Source: Rugosibacter sp. (lineage in GTDB: Bacteria; Pseudomonadota; Gammaproteobacteria; Burkholderiales; Rhodocyclaceae). From it: DNA of 5,158 nt. Position numbers and translations under genes: made by a program. This document shows, piece by piece, positions 1 through 5,158 of this stretch. The notes beneath the pieces are model-generated. The model saw only the letters and a program-made list of their open reading frames with translations, was not told where the DNA came from and ran no database searches. Position 1 is the first letter of the stretch; each line of letters begins with the position of its first letter. The stretch is taken from the NCBI GenBank assembly GCA_023257495.1, contig JALRCC010000204.1:1-5158 (forward strand), given 5' to 3'.

Positions 1-54
1 ATTTCTTAATGCATTCTGAATCGTCTGTTCGGTTATTTTTTCAAAAGTTGTCAT
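1..54 (-). CDS. mrp: Probable Mrp/ApbC-family iron-sulfur cluster carrier, N-terminal fragment
   Basis: Only the first 18 codons are in the window, reading MTTFEKITEQTIQNALRN from an ATG at 54-52, with no stop before the left edge. The stretch ITEQ-x-I-x-x-AL resembles the start of betaproteobacterial Mrp/ApbC proteins, which begin with a short MIP18-like (DUF59) segment before a P-loop ATPase domain. Members of this family bind and transfer Fe-S clusters in the cytosol. The context supports the call: mrp lies divergent to metG in E. coli, and I recall the same pairing in many other proteobacteria. No clear Shine-Dalgarno sequence precedes the ATG, and no other start codon lies within the 18 codons. 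The homologues I recall start nearer the ITEQ motif, so a few extra N-terminal residues are unusual. The ATPase domain is not visible, so the call rests on a short match plus synteny. Confidence 0.6.
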   Translation of the reverse strand, partial: MTTFEKITEQTIQNALRN

Positions 55-86
55 GGCTGCGAGGCGAGGGTGATTCCAAAATAAAT

Positions 87-110
87 CCAGATCAGTCCGG
101 ATGGATCTGG
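87..110. repeat. 24-bp near-palindrome in the mrp/metG divergent intergenic region
   Basis: Two 7-bp arms, CCAGATC at 87-93 and GATCTGG at 104-110, flank a centre containing TCCGGA at 96-101. Ten of the twelve symmetric base pairs match; the two mismatched pairs are 94/103 and 95/102. On the plus strand the element is followed by CTGTTTTT, and on the minus strand by ATTTATTTT, so as RNA it resembles a weak bidirectional terminator or attenuator. As DNA it could be an operator serving both divergent genes. The sequence alone does not decide between these. Confidence 0.45.
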
Positions 111-123
111 CTGTTTTTCGTTG

Positions 124-153
124 AGTGAGCGATTCGATGCGTATCTGCTCACT
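124..153. repeat. Inverted repeat AGTGAGC / GCTCACT upstream of metG
   Basis: Seven-base perfect inverted repeats at 124-130 and 147-153 are separated by 16 bp. They lie between the 87-110 palindrome and metG, in the stretch where the divergent promoters must be. Function is unknown. It could be an operator half-site pair, a hairpin in a leader RNA, or chance. Confidence 0.3.
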
Positions 154-191
154 TGATTGATGCTGACGCATTATACCGAGTGAAACCTGCA

Positions 192-229
192 CTGCTTCCT
201 AGAGCAGCCAAGCCTTTGCTAAACTTGGC
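192..229 (+). other. Two abutting potential hairpins in the metG leader
   Basis: CTGCT (192-196) can pair with AGCAG (203-207). GCCAAG (207-212) can pair with CTTGGC (224-229), with a possible inner TTT/AAA extension. The two share base 207. If metG transcription starts upstream, its leader could fold into two small stem-loops 38 bases or more before the start codon. I recognise no known riboswitch or T-box here. No convincing -35/-10 pair with good spacing was found between 55 and 267, so the promoter is not annotated. Confidence 0.25.
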
Positions 230-267
230 GGCTAACTGAACCTTATTTAACTCGACTATCTAACGCC

Positions 268-2331
268 ATGGCTCGCAAAATTCTTGTCACCAGTGCCCTG
301 CCCTACGCCAACGGCGCAATTCATCTTGGCCATCTGGTGGGCTATATGCAAACCGACATCTGGGTGCGCCTGCAAAAAATGCGCGGCCACGAATGCTGGT
401 ATGTCTGCGCTGATGACACGCATGGCACTCCCATCATGTTGCGCGCCGAAAAAGAAGGCATTACACCCGAGCAGCTCATCGCCAACATGCACATTGACCA
501 CAGCCGCGATTTTGCTGGCTTTCATGTGGCTTTCGACAATTATTACACCACACACTCGGAAGAAACCCGCCTTTATGCCGAGGAAATTTACACAAAACTC
601 AAAACCGTCGGCTTGATTGATGTGCGCTCCATCGAGCAGCATTATGATCCGGTCAAACAGATGTTTTTACCCGATCGTTTCATCAAGGGCGAGTGTCCCA
701 AATGTGGGACCAAAGATCAATATGGCGATTCCTGCGAAGTCTGCGGTGCGGCCTATGCACCTACCGACTTGAAAGACCCGTATTCGGCAATCTCGGGAGC
801 CAAGCCAGAATTACGCTCATCCGAACATTATTTTTTCAAACTGTCCGACCCGCGTTGTCAGGATTTTTTACGTCACTGGACCAGCGAAAAAGGTCGCTTA
901 CAGCTTGAAGCAACCAACAAACTGCAAGAGTGGTTAGGCCAACCCGGAGAAAATAAGCTCACCGATTGGGATATCTCGCGTGACGCCCCCTACTTTGGCT
1001 TTGAAATTCCCGATGCACCCGGCAAATATTTTTACGTCTGGCTCGATGCACCCATCGGATATATGGGTTCATTCCGCAATCTGTGCGCTAAAAAAGGGCT
1101 CGATTTCAATGAGTTCTGGGGCAAGAATTCCACCGCCGAGCTCTATCATTTCATCGGCAAAGACATTCTTTATTTTCACGCCTTGTTCTGGCCCGCCGAA
1201 CTTGAATTTGCGGGTTATCGCACACCTACGCAGGTATTTGCCCACGGGTTCCTTACTGTTGATGGCGCCAAGATGAGCAAGTCACGCGGCACCTTCATCA
1301 CTGCCGAATCCTACTTGGCGCAAGGCCTTAATCCGGAATGGCTGCGTTATTACTTCGCTGCCAAGCTCAATGGCTCCATGGAAGACATTGACTTGAACCT
1401 GGACGATTTTGTCAGCCGCGTCAATTCCGATCTCATCGGCAAATACATCAACATCGCCAGTCGTGCAGCAGGTTTTATCGAAAAACATTTTGCAGGCAAA
1501 CTGCTGGACGAAGACTTTCATGAGCGTTTGCGCACTTACCTGCCTGATGTCGCTCTTGCCGCCGACGAAATTGCCCAGTATTACGAAACCCGCGATTTTG
1601 CCCGCGCCACACGACGTATCATGGCATTGGCAGACCAAGTGAATCAGTATGTCGATCATTATCAACCCTGGAAATTAGCCAAACACGGGGGAAAAGAGCG
1701 TGAATTACATGTGGTGTGTACAACCCTGATCAACGCCTTTCGCCTGCTCACGCTGTATCTCAAACCCATCCTGCCCAAACTCGCGCAACGTGCCGAAGAG
1801 TTCCTCAACATTGCGCCTCTTGAGTGGCGTGACGCCGACCACTTGCTGCCGCCATCGCACCTCATCAATCCGTATGAACACCTCATGCAGCGCATTGAAC
1901 CCAAACAAATTGAAGCGCTCCTCGCCGCGAATCGTGAAACCATGACAACACCCGCAGCACCTATCGAAGCACCGCTCTCCGCACTGAATATCGCCCCTAC
2001 CATCAGCATCGATGATTTCAGCAAGATTGATCTGCGTATCGCCCGCATCAGTAATGCAGAGCATGTGGAAGGCGCTGACAAGCTCATCCGCCTGACGCTG
2101 GATTTAGGTAACGAAACGCGACAAGTCTTTGCCGGTATCAAGTCGGCTTATGATCCGGCACAACTGATTGGCCGTCTTACCGTCATGGTCGCCAATCTCT
2201 CGCCACGCAAGATGAAATTCGGCCTATCCGAAGGCATGGTGTTGGCTGCATCCGATTCTGATGGAAAATCACCCGGACTGTTTTTATTGTCCCCTGACAG
2301 CGGTGCACAACCGGGCATGCGTGTCAAATAA
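268..2331 (+). CDS. metG: Methionyl-tRNA synthetase (MetRS, class I)
   Basis: This cytosolic enzyme charges tRNA-Met with methionine using ATP, supplying both initiator and elongator Met-tRNA. The 687-residue product is full length; E. coli MetRS is 677. The Rossmann catalytic core carries the HIGH-type motif HLGH at residues 19-22 after the methionine-pocket segment ALPYANG. A zinc knuckle follows with Cys143, 146, 156 and 159. [11 protein letters not shown] (about 255-265) and the KMSKS loop (335-339) complete the active site. The helical anticodon-binding domain keeps the equivalents of E. coli Asn391, Arg395 and Trp461, here Asn395, Arg399 and Trp468. A linker at about 545-578 leads to a C-terminal EMAP-II/Trbp111-like tRNA-binding domain (about 579-687) that promotes dimerisation. 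The ATG at 268 is the only sensible start: an in-frame TAA lies at 220-222 and no ATG or GTG lies between. The Shine-Dalgarno sequence is weak or absent. No truncation or frameshift is seen. Confidence 0.98.
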   Translation: MARKILVTSALPYANGAIHLGHLVGYMQTDIWVRLQKMRGHECWYVCADDTHGTPIMLRAEKEGITPEQLIANMHIDHSRDFAGFHVAFDNYYTTHSEETRLYAEEIYTKLKTVGLIDVRSIEQHYDPVKQMFLPDRFIKGECPKCGTKDQYGDSCEVCGAAYAPTDLKDPYSAISGAKPELRSSEHYFFKLSDPRCQDFLRHWTSEKGRLQLEATNKLQEWLGQPGENKLTDWDISRDAPYFGFEIPDAPGKYFYVWLDAPIGYMGSFRNLCAKKGLDFNEFWGKNSTAELYHFIGKDILYFHALFWPAELEFAGYRTPTQVFAHGFLTVDGAKMSKSRGTFITAESYLAQGLNPEWLRYYFAAKLNGSMEDIDLNLDDFVSRVNSDLIGKYINIASRAAGFIEKHFAGKLLDEDFHERLRTYLPDVALAADEIAQYYETRDFARATRRIMALADQVNQYVDHYQPWKLAKHGGKERELHVVCTTLINAFRLLTLYLKPILPKLAQRAEEFLNIAPLEWRDADHLLPPSHLINPYEHLMQRIEPKQIEALLAANRETMTTPAAPIEAPLSALNIAPTISIDDFSKIDLRIARISNAEHVEGADKLIRLTLDLGNETRQVFAGIKSAYDPAQLIGRLTVMVANLSPRKMKFGLSEGMVLAASDSDGKSPGLFLLSPDSGAQPGMRVK

Positions 2332-2347
2332 ACTGACGCATCTGTTC

Positions 2348-2384
2348 ATTTTTCGACAACTCGCTGATAATTTTGTTGAAAAGT
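2348..2384 (+). promoter_or_regulatory. Inverted repeat downstream of metG: candidate enhancer site or weak terminator
   Basis: TTTCGACAA (2351-2359) faces TTGTTGAAA (2373-2381) across 13 bp, with one G/T mismatch. As RNA, pairing can extend to 2348-2359 with 2373-2384 using G-U pairs. The dyad centre lies about 82 bp upstream of the start site predicted from the sigma-54 promoter, which suits an upstream site for a bacterial enhancer-binding protein such as a PilR/NtrC relative. The alternative is a metG terminator, but the stem is AT-rich, the loop is large and no good T-run follows. Confidence 0.35.
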
Positions 2385-2390
2385 ATTTTA

Positions 2391-2403
2391 CAACTCATTG
2401 ATA
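2391..2403 (-). promoter_or_regulatory. Consensus IHF-binding site
   Basis: On the minus strand the sequence reads TATCAATGAGTTG, a complete match to the IHF consensus WATCAANNNNTTR and very close to the phage lambda H' core TATCAATTTGTTG. The AT-rich run at 2404-2418 lies on the 5' side of the core, as in strong IHF sites. The site is centred about 50 bp upstream of the predicted start site. IHF bends DNA there in many sigma-54 promoters so that a distal activator can reach the polymerase. The motif is seen; binding is inferred. Confidence 0.65.
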
Positions 2404-2421
2404 TAAATAATTTTAATATGG

Positions 2422-2437
2422 TGGCACGCTAAATGCT
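2422..2437 (+). promoter_or_regulatory. Sigma-54 (RpoN) -24/-12 promoter of the pilin gene
   Basis: The -24 element TGGCACG (2422-2428) matches the consensus exactly. The invariant GG (2423-2424) and GC (2435-2436) are separated by the required 10 bp, and the -12 element reads ATGCT against the consensus TTGCW. Transcription would start near 2448, leaving a leader of about 28 bases before the ATG at 2476. Sigma-54 promoters need an ATP-dependent enhancer-binding protein. Major pilin genes in Pseudomonas and Neisseria relatives are well-known RpoN targets, activated by PilR in Pseudomonas, which fits the downstream gene. Confidence 0.82.
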
Positions 2438-2464
2438 TGTGTCTCATGTCACCTTCTTAATCTC

Positions 2465-2470
2465 AAAGGA
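2465..2470 (+). promoter_or_regulatory. Shine-Dalgarno sequence of the pilin gene
   Basis: AAAGGA ends five bases before the ATG at 2476 and fixes that start. It is the clearest ribosome-binding site in the window and contrasts with the weak one of metG. Confidence 0.7.
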
Positions 2471-2475
2471 AAATC

Positions 2476-2979
2476 ATGCGTAGCAAACAATCCGGCTTTA
2501 CTCTCGTCGAGATCGCTATTGTGCTGGTCATCATCGGCCTGCTACTCGGTGGTGTATTGAAAGGTCAGGAACTGATCAATAGCGCGAAAGTAAAAAACTT
2601 CGCCACCGACTTCAGGAACATTCCGCTGTTTATTTACGGCTATCAGGACAAATTCAAGGCGCTGCCCGGCGATGATGCCTCGGTAACCACGCATGTCACG
2701 GGTGCCACATTGGCCACAACCCCTGCTGGCCTGCAGGGAAACGGTGTAATCAATGGCAACTGGAACTCGACCACCGCCACGGATGAAAGCTATCTTTTCT
2801 GGCAGCATGTCCGCTTGGCCGGCTTGGCTGCCGGGCCGACTGACGTAACCGATTCAACCTACATTCCCCGGAATGCCGAAGGCGGCAAGATCGGGATTGA
2901 ATCCGGCGTCAGCGGCTACATCGGAACTATTGTCGGTCCTCCGGCGATACAGGGCTTGAATGGAACCTATGTCGTTTGA
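2476..2979 (+). CDS. Type IV pilin-like protein, C-terminally truncated by an in-frame TGA
   Basis: This is a prepilin with a class-III leader: MRSKQSG is followed by FTLVE, so a PilD-type peptidase would cut after Gly7 and N-methylate Phe8, with the conserved Glu at mature position 5 (Glu12). The hydrophobic alpha-1 helix (about 8-30) ends in GGVLKGQEL and would sit in the inner membrane or the pilus core. The globular part has ALPGDD (62-67), then LQGNGVINGNWNS and the WQHVRLAGL segment, as in a large family of prepilin-type proteins. The product stops at 167 residues, whereas reading through the TGA gives 230 residues, nearer the usual length. The missing part includes the C-terminal disulfide region, and the truncated product has no cysteine. 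It is a single-gene unit with its own sigma-54/IHF control and a good ribosome-binding site. The pilin class is clear, but whether it is a major pilin, minor pilin or pseudopilin is not. It may be a recent pseudogene, or a TGA that is read through. Confidence 0.85.
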   Translation: MRSKQSGFTLVEIAIVLVIIGLLLGGVLKGQELINSAKVKNFATDFRNIPLFIYGYQDKFKALPGDDASVTTHVTGATLATTPAGLQGNGVINGNWNSTTATDESYLFWQHVRLAGLAAGPTDVTDSTYIPRNAEGGKIGIESGVSGYIGTIVGPPAIQGLNGTYVV

Positions 2980-3168
2980 TCAGATGGCATACTTGGCAAG
3001 TTTGCCAAACAACTGGACGTCACGCTGGATGATGGCAACACACAAACCGGTTCGGTGCGTGTCGTCAACGGCCTTACCTCCGCCACGCCGCATGTACGCG
3101 GCGCGGGGGCACTGGCTACCACAGCCGTGCTGGATGATCAGTCCTACTCGGTCTGCATGGGCATGTAA
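2980..3168 (+). pseudogene. Detached in-frame C-terminal part of the pilin
   Basis: Directly after the TGA at 2977-2979 the same frame stays open for 62 codons, from SDGILGKFAKQLDV to QSYSVCMGM, and ends with TAA at 3166-3168. Its composition and sense match the pilin family: the segment TYVV-[x]-SDGI corresponds to the family's usual YVCS-type motif, and the end carries a lone cysteine (residue 227 if the TGA is counted as residue 168). There is no frameshift; one base change from TGC or TGT would create the TGA. The fragment has no obvious start codon or ribosome-binding site of its own, so it is probably not translated separately. Confidence 0.8.
2993..3008 (+). other. Short perfect hairpin just after the pilin TGA
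   Basis: TTGGCAA (2993-2999) and TTGCCAA (3002-3008) are perfect inverted repeats separated by two bases. The practical fold is a 6-bp stem with loop AGTT. The stem begins 14 bases after the TGA, and the loop begins about 20 bases after it with a G in its second position. This spacing is compatible with bacterial SECIS elements, but the same bases encode the ordinary pilin segment GKFAKQL, so it may be a coincidence of codons. Confidence 0.35.
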
Positions 3169-3190
3169 TTCCCGATTCGGTTCAGCAAAT

Positions 3191-3217
3191 AAAAAGCCCG
3201 CCTTTGGCGGGCTTTTT
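3191..3217. terminator. Bidirectional intrinsic terminator between the pilin and antiporter genes
   Basis: GCCCGCC (3196-3202) pairs with GGCGGGC (3206-3212) around a TTT loop, and the stem is flanked by AAAAA (3191-3195) and TTTTT (3213-3217). This gives a GC-rich stem with a U-tract on either strand. It lies 22 bases after the TAA of the full-length pilin frame and overlaps the TAA stop of the convergent antiporter gene (3216-3218) by two bases. It should end transcription from both sides. Confidence 0.93.
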
Positions 3218-5158
3218 ATTTTCCGCGCAACAGCACCGTCTCACCCGCCGTCACCGCAGCAATGGGACCGAGCAGGATCACTACATCGCCAAGCATCAGC
3301 TCCAGGTCAAGTGTCGGCTTCAAGCCACGCTGCGAACGGCGCCGAATCGCCGTCACACCAGCGCCGACTTTTTCAAGGCCAAGGTCGCCCACCCGTCGCC
3401 CGATGGCCCATGCACCGGGCACCAGCGTCACCGCATGCAGGCGCGGCTGATCAGCATCTGTCAATTGCTCACCTGCATCCGTCGCCCCATGGAAAAAACC
3501 GCGTAACAAGGCATAGTGCTGTTCGCGCATTTCGCGCAGGCGCTTGATCACTTTGTACATCGGAATGCCCGACAGCGCCAGCGCGTGGGTGGCCAGCATC
3601 ACGCTCGACTCCAGCGCCTCGGGCACCACTTCAGCTGCACCGGCGGCGTAGAGTTTTTCCATGTCTTCTTCGTTGCGTGCGCGCGAAACAATCGGCACCT
3701 CCGGTCGTAACTCGCGCACACGGTGAATTACACGCAAAACGGTGGCAATGTCGGCAAACGTGATAATCACCACACTAGCACGCGCCAGCCCGGCGGCGAG
3801 CAACATTTCCTTGCGTGTTCCATCGCCCCACGACACCGCCTCGCCTGCCGCAGTTGCCGCCCGGACTCGTTCAGGGTCAGGGTCTAACGCCATGAACGAA
3901 ATGCCCTCTGCTTCAAGAAAACGTGCCAAATGCTGGCCCGTACGACCATAGCCGCAAAGAATCGCGTGCTTTTCAGACGTCAGCGATTGCGCGGCAATCT
4001 GGGTGAGCTGCATCGAGCGCATCAGCCATTCAGAAGCCACAAAGCGGAACACCAGACGGTCAGAAAACTGCACCACCAGTGGTGCCAGCAATAGCGATAG
4101 CACAAGGGCCGCCAATACAGGCTGCAGCTGCAGTGACGTGAGTAAACCTGCTTCGCCGCTTTGCGCCAGCAAGACAAAACCAAATTCACCACCAGCGCAT
4201 AACCACAATCCACTACGCAATGCCGTGCCCGGCAAGCTACCCAACAAACGCGAAAATCCACCGACAATTGCCAACTTCAAGCCAAGCAAGGCAAGCAACA
4301 GGCCGATCACCTTTAGCCATTCACTGGCAAGCTGCGTCAGGTCAAGGCGCATACCGATAGAAATAAAAAACAAACCTAACAACACGTCACGAAAGGGTTT
4401 GATATCTTCGGCTACCTGAATCCGATAGTCAGTCTCGCCAATGAGCATACCGGCGGTAAACGCCCCCAACGCCAAAGATAAACCTGCCTGCTCTGTCAAC
4501 CAGGCCATACCTAAGGTGACCAGCAATACATTCAACATAAATAACTCGCTGGATTTGGTGCGCGCAATGCGATAAAACCAAGCGGAGAGCACGCGCTGCC
4601 CGGCAAACAACACCAAGCCAAGCAGCAAAGCGGCCTTCAAGCCAGCCAACAACAGGGCTTGGGCCATAACCTCTACCGGCTGCATCAGCGCGGGAATCAA
4701 CACCAGCAAAGGCACCACAGCGATATCCTGAAACAGTAAAACACCCATCACTTCGCGCCCATGCGGTGCATCCAGCTCGCCACGTTCGGTCAACAACTTG
4801 GACAAAATCGCCGTGGATGACATCGCCAAGGCACCACCCAAGGCAATTCCCGCAAACCATGACACACCCAGCAGCCGCGCCAGCAGTGTGGCGATCAGCA
4901 TTGACACCATCACCTGTGCAGCACCCAGGCCAAAAACGATACGCTTCATGCGATACAGGCGCGCTAATGAAAACTCCAAACCAATCGAAAACATCAGAAA
5001 CACCACACCAAACTCAGCCAAGTGACGCGTTTGTGGTGTATCAGAAACCCATCCCAGCGCATGCGGCCCCATGGCAGTGCCTACCAACAGATAACCCATG
5101 ATAGGTGGCAAGCCTACTTTCCGAAAGAGCGCAACGACACCAACCGCTGCGGCAAGTA
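3216..5158 (-). CDS. Kef-type CPA2 monovalent cation:proton antiporter with TrkA-N and TrkA-C domains (5' end outside window)
   Basis: This inner-membrane protein exchanges K+ (or Na+) for protons and belongs to the KefB/KefC/YbaL group. In the window 646 codons are open to the right edge. A TTG at 5111-5109 could be taken as a start, but the frame continues upstream as LAAAVGVVALFRKVGLPPIMGYL, matching the usual first membrane helix, so the true start lies outside. Counted from that TTG codon, the hydrophobic transport domain spans about 1-350 with FQD at 128-130 and GGEFGFVL at 307-314. A TrkA-N/RCK nucleotide-binding domain follows at about 381-500, with GYGRTG (387-392) and Asp410 at the end of the second strand, then a TrkA-C domain at about 556-631. 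The loop DYRIQVAEDIKPFRD is where KefC is held by its regulatory domain. KefC's HALESDIEPF is only partly conserved, so glutathione gating is uncertain. No KefF/KefG partner is visible. KefB, KefC and YbaL types cannot be told apart with confidence. Confidence 0.93.
   Translation of the reverse strand, partial: LAAAVGVVALFRKVGLPPIMGYLLVGTAMGPHALGWVSDTPQTRHLAEFGVVFLMFSIGLEFSLARLYRMKRIVFGLGAAQVMVSMLIATLLARLLGVSWFAGIALGGALAMSSTAILSKLLTERGELDAPHGREVMGVLLFQDIAVVPLLVLIPALMQPVEVMAQALLLAGLKAALLLGLVLFAGQRVLSAWFYRIARTKSSELFMLNVLLVTLGMAWLTEQAGLSLALGAFTAGMLIGETDYRIQVAEDIKPFRDVLLGLFFISIGMRLDLTQLASEWLKVIGLLLALLGLKLAIVGGFSRLLGSLPGTALRSGLWLCAGGEFGFVLLAQSGEAGLLTSLQLQPVLAALVLSLLLAPLVVQFSDRLVFRFVASEWLMRSMQLTQIAAQSLTSEKHAILCGYGRTGQHLARFLEAEGISFMALDPDPERVRAATAAGEAVSWGDGTRKEMLLAAGLARASVVIITFADIATVLRVIHRVRELRPEVPIVSRARNEEDMEKLYAAGAAEVVPEALESSVMLATHALALSGIPMYKVIKRLREMREQHYALLRGFFHGATDAGEQLTDADQPRLHAVTLVPGAWAIGRRVGDLGLEKVGAGVTAIRRRSQRGLKPTLDLELMLGDVVILLGPIAAVTAGETVLLRGK

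Noticed and set aside
153..177. TTGATT and TATACC as a sigma-70 promoter for metG
   Set aside because: The spacer is only 13 bp, too short for a standard promoter, and no better pair was found.
1662..2141. Minus-strand open frames within metG (also 256-642, 1282-1665 and 1705-2064)
   Set aside because: They are antisense shadows of a complete, conserved MetRS; no ribosome-binding sites or recognisable domains were seen.
2977..2979. Genome-wide reassignment of TGA to a sense codon
   Set aside because: metG and the antiporter use TGG for tryptophan, end in TAA and contain no internal TGA, so nothing else in the window suggests an altered code; a single nonsense change is simpler.
2960..3547. 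Open frame of 195 codons on the plus strand across the pilin tail and the end of the antiporter gene
   Set aside because: It is out of frame with the pilin, crosses the strong terminator at 3191-3217 and lies antisense to the well-supported antiporter gene. Its product has low-complexity, arginine- and histidine-rich character with no recognisable domain.
4003..4419. Plus-strand and alternative-frame open frames across the antiporter gene (also 4429-4860 minus and 4766-5101 plus)
   Set aside because: They overlap the antiporter coding sequence, whose motifs fix the true frame; none shows a credible protein family.
5109..5111. TTG as the start codon of the antiporter
   Set aside because: The frame stays open to the window edge and the upstream codons encode a typical first membrane helix (LAAAVGVVALFRKVG), so the start lies beyond 5158.
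1..5158. CRISPR arrays, tRNA or rRNA genes, insertion sequences or attachment sites
   Set aside because: No regularly spaced direct repeats, tRNA-like cloverleaf, transposase or terminal inverted repeats were seen.

Overview
This 5.16-kb window looks chromosomal and comes from a Gram-negative proteobacterium, most likely a betaproteobacterium. The reasons are the close MetG resemblance to the proteobacterial type, a probable mrp/apbC gene diverging from metG, a sigma-54 pilin promoter, and a Kef-type antiporter. The genus cannot be fixed from the sequence.

Layout. Bases 1-54 (minus) hold the first 18 codons of a probable Mrp/ApbC Fe-S carrier gene that runs off the left edge. Bases 55-267 are a divergent intergenic region with a 24-bp near-palindrome and several smaller inverted repeats. 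metG (268-2331, plus) encodes a complete methionyl-tRNA synthetase. The 144-bp gap at 2332-2475 carries what reads as a full sigma-54 control region: a possible upstream dyad, a consensus IHF site and a -24/-12 promoter. It drives a type IV pilin-like gene starting at 2476. That gene is interrupted by an in-frame TGA at 2977-2979, and the rest of the pilin continues in the same frame to a TAA at 3166-3168. A strong bidirectional terminator (3191-3217) separates it from a convergent gene at 3216-5158 (minus). This encodes a CPA2/Kef-type cation:proton antiporter with TrkA-N and TrkA-C domains, and its N-terminus lies beyond the right edge.

The genes do not form one pathway. mrp and metG are housekeeping genes sharing a divergent promoter region. 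The pilin is a single-gene, separately regulated unit. The antiporter belongs to a transcription unit entering from the right.

The main point of interest is the pilin locus. Its regulatory region looks intact, but the coding sequence is cut by a stop at the place where the family expects the first cysteine of the C-terminal disulfide; the would-be partner cysteine survives downstream. I do not see a new multi-gene system here.
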